64,000 nucleotides of DNA from Eudorina sp. 2006-703-Eu-15 (lineage: Eukaryota; Chlorophyta; Chlorophyceae; Chlamydomonadales; Volvocaceae), in contig BDSI01000022.1 in assembly GCA_003117195.1 (NCBI GenBank), forward strand, positions 991,752-1,055,751, in the 5' to 3' direction. Shown one piece after another: positions 60,297-64,000 of the stretch. How positions within the stretch are numbered: the stretch's first letter is position 1; each line of letters begins with the position of its first letter. Below the pieces are notes generated by a model. It was not told the DNA's origin. It saw only the letters and a list, made by a program, of their open reading frames with translations, and searched no databases. Both the position numbers and the translations under genes were made by a program.

Positions 60297-61900
60297 GCGC
60301 GCGAGGGAACCCGAGTTGGGGCGGGGTCCCCGGGGGACTTGGGGCACGTATGTCACACAGGTGGCAGAGCGGCGCGATGATGGGGGGTTGGGGGCAGGAC
60401 CCAGTGCAGTGCAGTCCATGTGACATGCCGCCCTTCGGGTCCTGTGTGCATGCTGCCTCTGGCGGAGATGAGGACGGGCGGGCGGGCAGAGCGAGCGCGG
60501 GTTCAGCTTGTGTAGAAGGGCGAGCGAGGTGGTAGGTTAGGATATCATGTGTGTCGTGGTCTATTAGTTAGGCTCCTGACCCCCACGAGGCGGGGACAGG
60601 CAGGATTGGCCAAGCAGGCCTAGTTGTCAGAAGCTGACCGCATAGGTAGGTGAGCAGATATTGCTCTTAACTCGATGACGCAGCGCTACTGGTTGACTTG
60701 ATGTGATAGGTCTTGGGCTCAGCCGCGGTACTATTACGTATTTCGCATCCCATGCACGGCTTGGCCTGGGATGCCAGGCACTGTTAAGAGCGCTATGATA
60801 TGGGCAGTTCGGCACGCGATGAAGCGCGTGTTCTTGTCAAGGAGGTGCTCGGAAGAAAAGAGGTGCTTACATGTGCTACATGCGTGCTTGTTGTTCGTGA
60901 CGCCGTTGCCTCGCCGTGTGTTTGTGTGCGTGGTGGGGTGTATGGTGCGCGGATGTTTGACCCCGTCGACGCAGGCGGGTCGCTGGTTTCTGGGAACTTT
61001 GATGCATTGAGTTGCTCAGGACTCCTGTACACTACACAAGACACCTTGACATCACTCAAATTGTGAGCGAGTATGTTGGTGCATGAGCGTCTGCGACAGA
61101 AGTGATAGAAATGATGGGCGTGTTGGAGAGTTAGTTGCCGTGTTTCGAGAGGGCGGAGAGGCGCGTTCCGGCGGCGATGGCCGCTGGGCCGAGGCAGCGA
61201 GGGCTGGACAAGGCAAATAATAAAATTGCAGAGGAATCTATGGCCTTATGTAACAAGAAATCTGGACTCCAGTCACTAACGCGTCGCCGATTCAACCGGA
61301 GTCGCGGTTGGGACCGTTAGGACATAGTCAGATAGTCGGGGAGTCGAGGGACGGATCCATTCCCTCCTTTATGATTTGTGGACCAAACGGGATGTCAGGG
61401 GATTGGGGGACTCTCAGCCGGAGATCACAGCCCGGTGCTCTTCGCACGCATCGCACTTTCCGTGCAGCTCGATAAGTACGTACAACATGCTCTGTATTGC
61501 ACCGCTCTGCACTGTATGACTGCATTCAAAATGCTTGCACTCGTCCTGCCCTGGCGCAAGATGAGCGAGGCCAACCGGGCACCAGGCAGCCATCTTGAAC
61601 CTTCAAGATGGGGTGCCGTGTCCCACCGCAGACCCCCTCCCCCGTCGGTATCCGTAGAGCCGGCTCCCGAAATCCGTCACCGCCCGCCGGGTGGCCACAC
61701 CCTATGACGCTATGAGTCGTTCATTTGCCGAACCCGGGTACCTCCCGCCAGGGGTCACGGCTGACCCCCGCATCCTCCGCACGCCGCCAAAACGCCTCCT
61801 TGCTGGGTTTTTTCCCATCGGACTTCCATCCACATCCTTTGCATGTTCCCCGCCACCGTAGCGACCCTTCCCCGCGTTTGAGCATCTAGGGTTTTTCCCC
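60297..61900. other. NAR2 3' UTR and intergenic sequence
   Basis: Nothing coding recognised. Candidate poly(A) signal at 61249-61253. Confidence 0.5.
61249..61253 (+). terminator. Candidate TGTAA polyadenylation signal of NAR2
   Basis: First plus-strand TGTAA noticed after the NAR2 stop, about 950 bases downstream; long, but within the range for these algae. Confidence 0.35.
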
Positions 61901-63700
61901 ACTCCCAATAGTGTTTCACGGGCGAAGCGTCAGAGCCACACGTCTCCCCTACCCGACCCCGCGCAGCTGCATTGCCGAGTGGGAGGCAGCGGAGGCTGCC
62001 ACGGCGTTAGGCGTGGCGGCACCTCAGTTGAGGAAGAAATTCACGGCCATGCTGGTGAACCGCACGGGACGGAGCCCTGCAAGATGGTGCCCAGCTTTCA
62101 GGTCATGAGCACACGGTACGATGCGGTGTACGGCGCGGTACGTTGGAGATGTCTTGTCGAAGGGCCATCAGGGCCGCCTGGCACTCCCGCCATCGGTACC
62201 AATCCTACCACTCGTCTCCACCTATCCCCAACGAAGGCGGCCCAACCCCGTCTGTGTTGTCGTTGGATGCGGACTGAATGTCGGAGAGCAGTGATGTCCG
62301 TGTTTAGCGGCCCTCCGAGGAGACGTCCCCGACCTCGCTTGATCTAGGCGGCATGGCGGCGGCTCGGAAGGCCACACACCAGGAAATTTCGAGAAGCGAA
62401 GTCCGTGAAGCCCTCCTGGTGAACGTGTCTGGGCGACCTGACCGGCTTGGTAGGGCCTGGTCTTACCACCGGATTTAGTTGACTGGGCCGTCCGCGGCAC
62501 TCGTGCTCAAATGGGAGAACGAGGAGAAAGCTGGTGGCGGCCTGCGTCCGGAGGAATACCAATCGTTGTTGATGGCGGGGCTGATTACTTGTCGGCGGCC
62601 GCTGCCCCCCACCCCCGACCTGCGTCCGTCCGGGGAAGCACATGCTGGGGGCCATCCAACGGTTGAGCTTGGAACGTTGGGCGGTAGCGGCCACCCGCCC
62701 TATGAGCCGTATGAGTATGGCTGCCACCCCAAGCGTCGGAGGCGCCATCGCATGTGGGCCTACCAAGCAGTGACTGACCCATGGGTGCTGAAGGGTGCTG
62801 CCCGTGGGCCATGTGGCCATGTGATACCGTAACTCAGGCGGAGGTGTGGCCGGTGCGGTGTCCTGGGGGGATCTCCAGCAGATGCTTGTGTGGTGCGGTG
62901 GTCCGGGTGGCGGTCGGCGCCATGCATGGAGAGAGGTCGCAGTCTCGCAGAGCCATAACTGTGGCCATGACTGTGCCGACCGAGCTCTCGAGCCAGGGGG
63001 TACGGTGCTGGGTGGGGCATTGCGAGCGCACGCTGGCGGACTTCAGGGCTCTCGCATGCGGGGTCGATGCGACTGGGGGCTCTGCCGCACAGAGGCTGGG
63101 CAGGACCACCCCCTGCACAAGCGGGTGGTCATGGTTGGCTCCCTGACCTTGGCGCTGTGGAGGGTTTTGCGCTGGTTTGGTTCATTGGCGGCTTACTTGC
63201 TCTGGGAATTTTGCTGCCCGGAGGGGATAGGGATAGGGCTGTCTGCAGTTGCTGCCGCAGCTTGCTCGCAGTGACGGGGTGGGGGCGAACGGAAGGAGTC
63301 GATGGAGTCTCTGCGGTTTGTCGGGGGCTCTGTAGCAGCGCGACACAAGGCTTACTCGAGCTGTCTGGAACCCCTTTCTTGGGTTATTTCCTCTTTCCGG
63401 TCCTTGCTTACAGCCTCCCTGGGCTACTTGCCCCTGCGCTGTGTGGTGGCCCCTCGCGTTGGCTACTGGCTTGTGTGCCTTGCTCTTGATGTCTGAGTGG
63501 GCAGAACTGTATGGCTGGACCTGGTGTTCCCTGCTGTGCCCGTCTCTGTCCTCCTATGTGGGCCGGGTCCTCACTTCAAAGCTGATCGATGCCCTGACTA
63601 CCTCCGACTGCAAGGATTGTACTGCTGCTCACTACTCCACTACTAACACACAATCACAATCCGCTGTAACGTTTATTCATTCTTTCATTCATCCAATCAC
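61900..63700 (+). mobile_element. Degenerate LINE-like copy with family 3' end
   Basis: The tail TCCGCTGTAACGTTTATTCA (63660-63679) followed by TTCTTTCATTCATCC is the same 3' end as at 31203 and 23126, here in plus orientation. The preceding 1.5 kb has only short frames in several phases and no recognised motif, so the 5' extent is a guess. Confidence 0.4.
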
Positions 63701-64000
63701 ACTCGCGTGGTACCGGTAAGCGGCCTCCTCAGCATTATGTGAAGGTGGAACAATGTGCTGTCACTTTGCGTGCGCGTTCCCTCGTGTTCCTGTCCATACG
63801 CCATGGCGCCCCGGACCTGCTGAGCGGTTTGATCTTTTTCGGCCACAACTAGCTATGCTTGCGATAGTTTACTAAGCGTGATAAATGCACAGTTGCGGAG
63901 ACAGCGACGGACAATAAACAGTATAGCGGGGATGCTAGTAAACAATTTTGAACAGCATTTTATTTTGATTACTCAGTTCGACGATCGCATCCCTTCTGGT
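63701..64000. other. Window end, nothing recognised
   Basis: No gene or repeat seen. Confidence 0.4.

Overview
This window is nuclear DNA from a green alga of the volvocine (Chlamydomonas/Volvox) lineage. The evidence is the GC-rich third codon positions, genes broken by many short GT-AG introns, TGTAA-type polyadenylation signals, abundant (AC)n and CAG repeats, and a nitrate-assimilation cluster whose protein families and linkage match those algae. I cannot name the species.

The right half (40.8-60.3 kb) is the metabolic core. It holds ferredoxin-nitrite reductase (NII1, 7 exons, 590 aa), two tandem high-affinity nitrate/nitrite transporters (NRT2 copies A and B, 7 exons each with identical exon phases), and NAR2, the single-pass partner subunit of NRT2, transcribed divergently from NRT2 copy B. 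Together they cover nitrate/nitrite entry at the plasma membrane (NRT2+NAR2) and chloroplast reduction of nitrite to ammonium (NII1). Nitrate reductase is not in the window. The two NRT2 copies show patchwork identity: some exons are almost identical in DNA while others have diverged, which suggests recent gene conversion.

The left part (0.5-18.5 kb) holds two minus-strand genes. One is a partly resolved multi-exon membrane protein (stop at 528) that I do not recognise. The other is a long (about 1,500 aa) protein-kinase-like gene at 7.2-18.3 kb. Its catalytic motifs are degenerate (HGG for HRD, DAS for DFG), so it is probably a pseudokinase; it ends in a polyglutamine tail. Its introns are full of microsatellites and a tRNA-related SINE-like insertion.

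The middle (19.8-39.1 kb) is a transposon graveyard. It has a hAT-type MITE with a perfect 8-bp target duplication, a LINE remnant next to a 42-bp minisatellite, a small inverted-repeat element with an orphan Cys-rich ORF, and further LINE fragments. The main feature is an 8.45-kb Foldback-like element (25348-33800). It is flanked by a perfect 9-bp direct repeat, and its inverted arms are built from 149-bp satellite units in opposite orientation. Nested inside it is a complete 2.49-kb pogo-like (Tc1/mariner) element with perfect 26-bp terminal inverted repeats and TA duplications. The pogo element's gene keeps both DNA-binding helix-turn-helix regions but lacks the DDE catalytic domain. A dispersed family of LINE-like 3' ends (core GTTACAGCGGACC) recurs at seven places across the window.

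Exon coordinates were derived by hand from reading frame, splice consensus and phase agreement. They are firm for NII1 and both NRT2 copies, good for the kinase-like gene, and tentative for NAR2 exon 3 and the 0.5-1.5 kb membrane gene.
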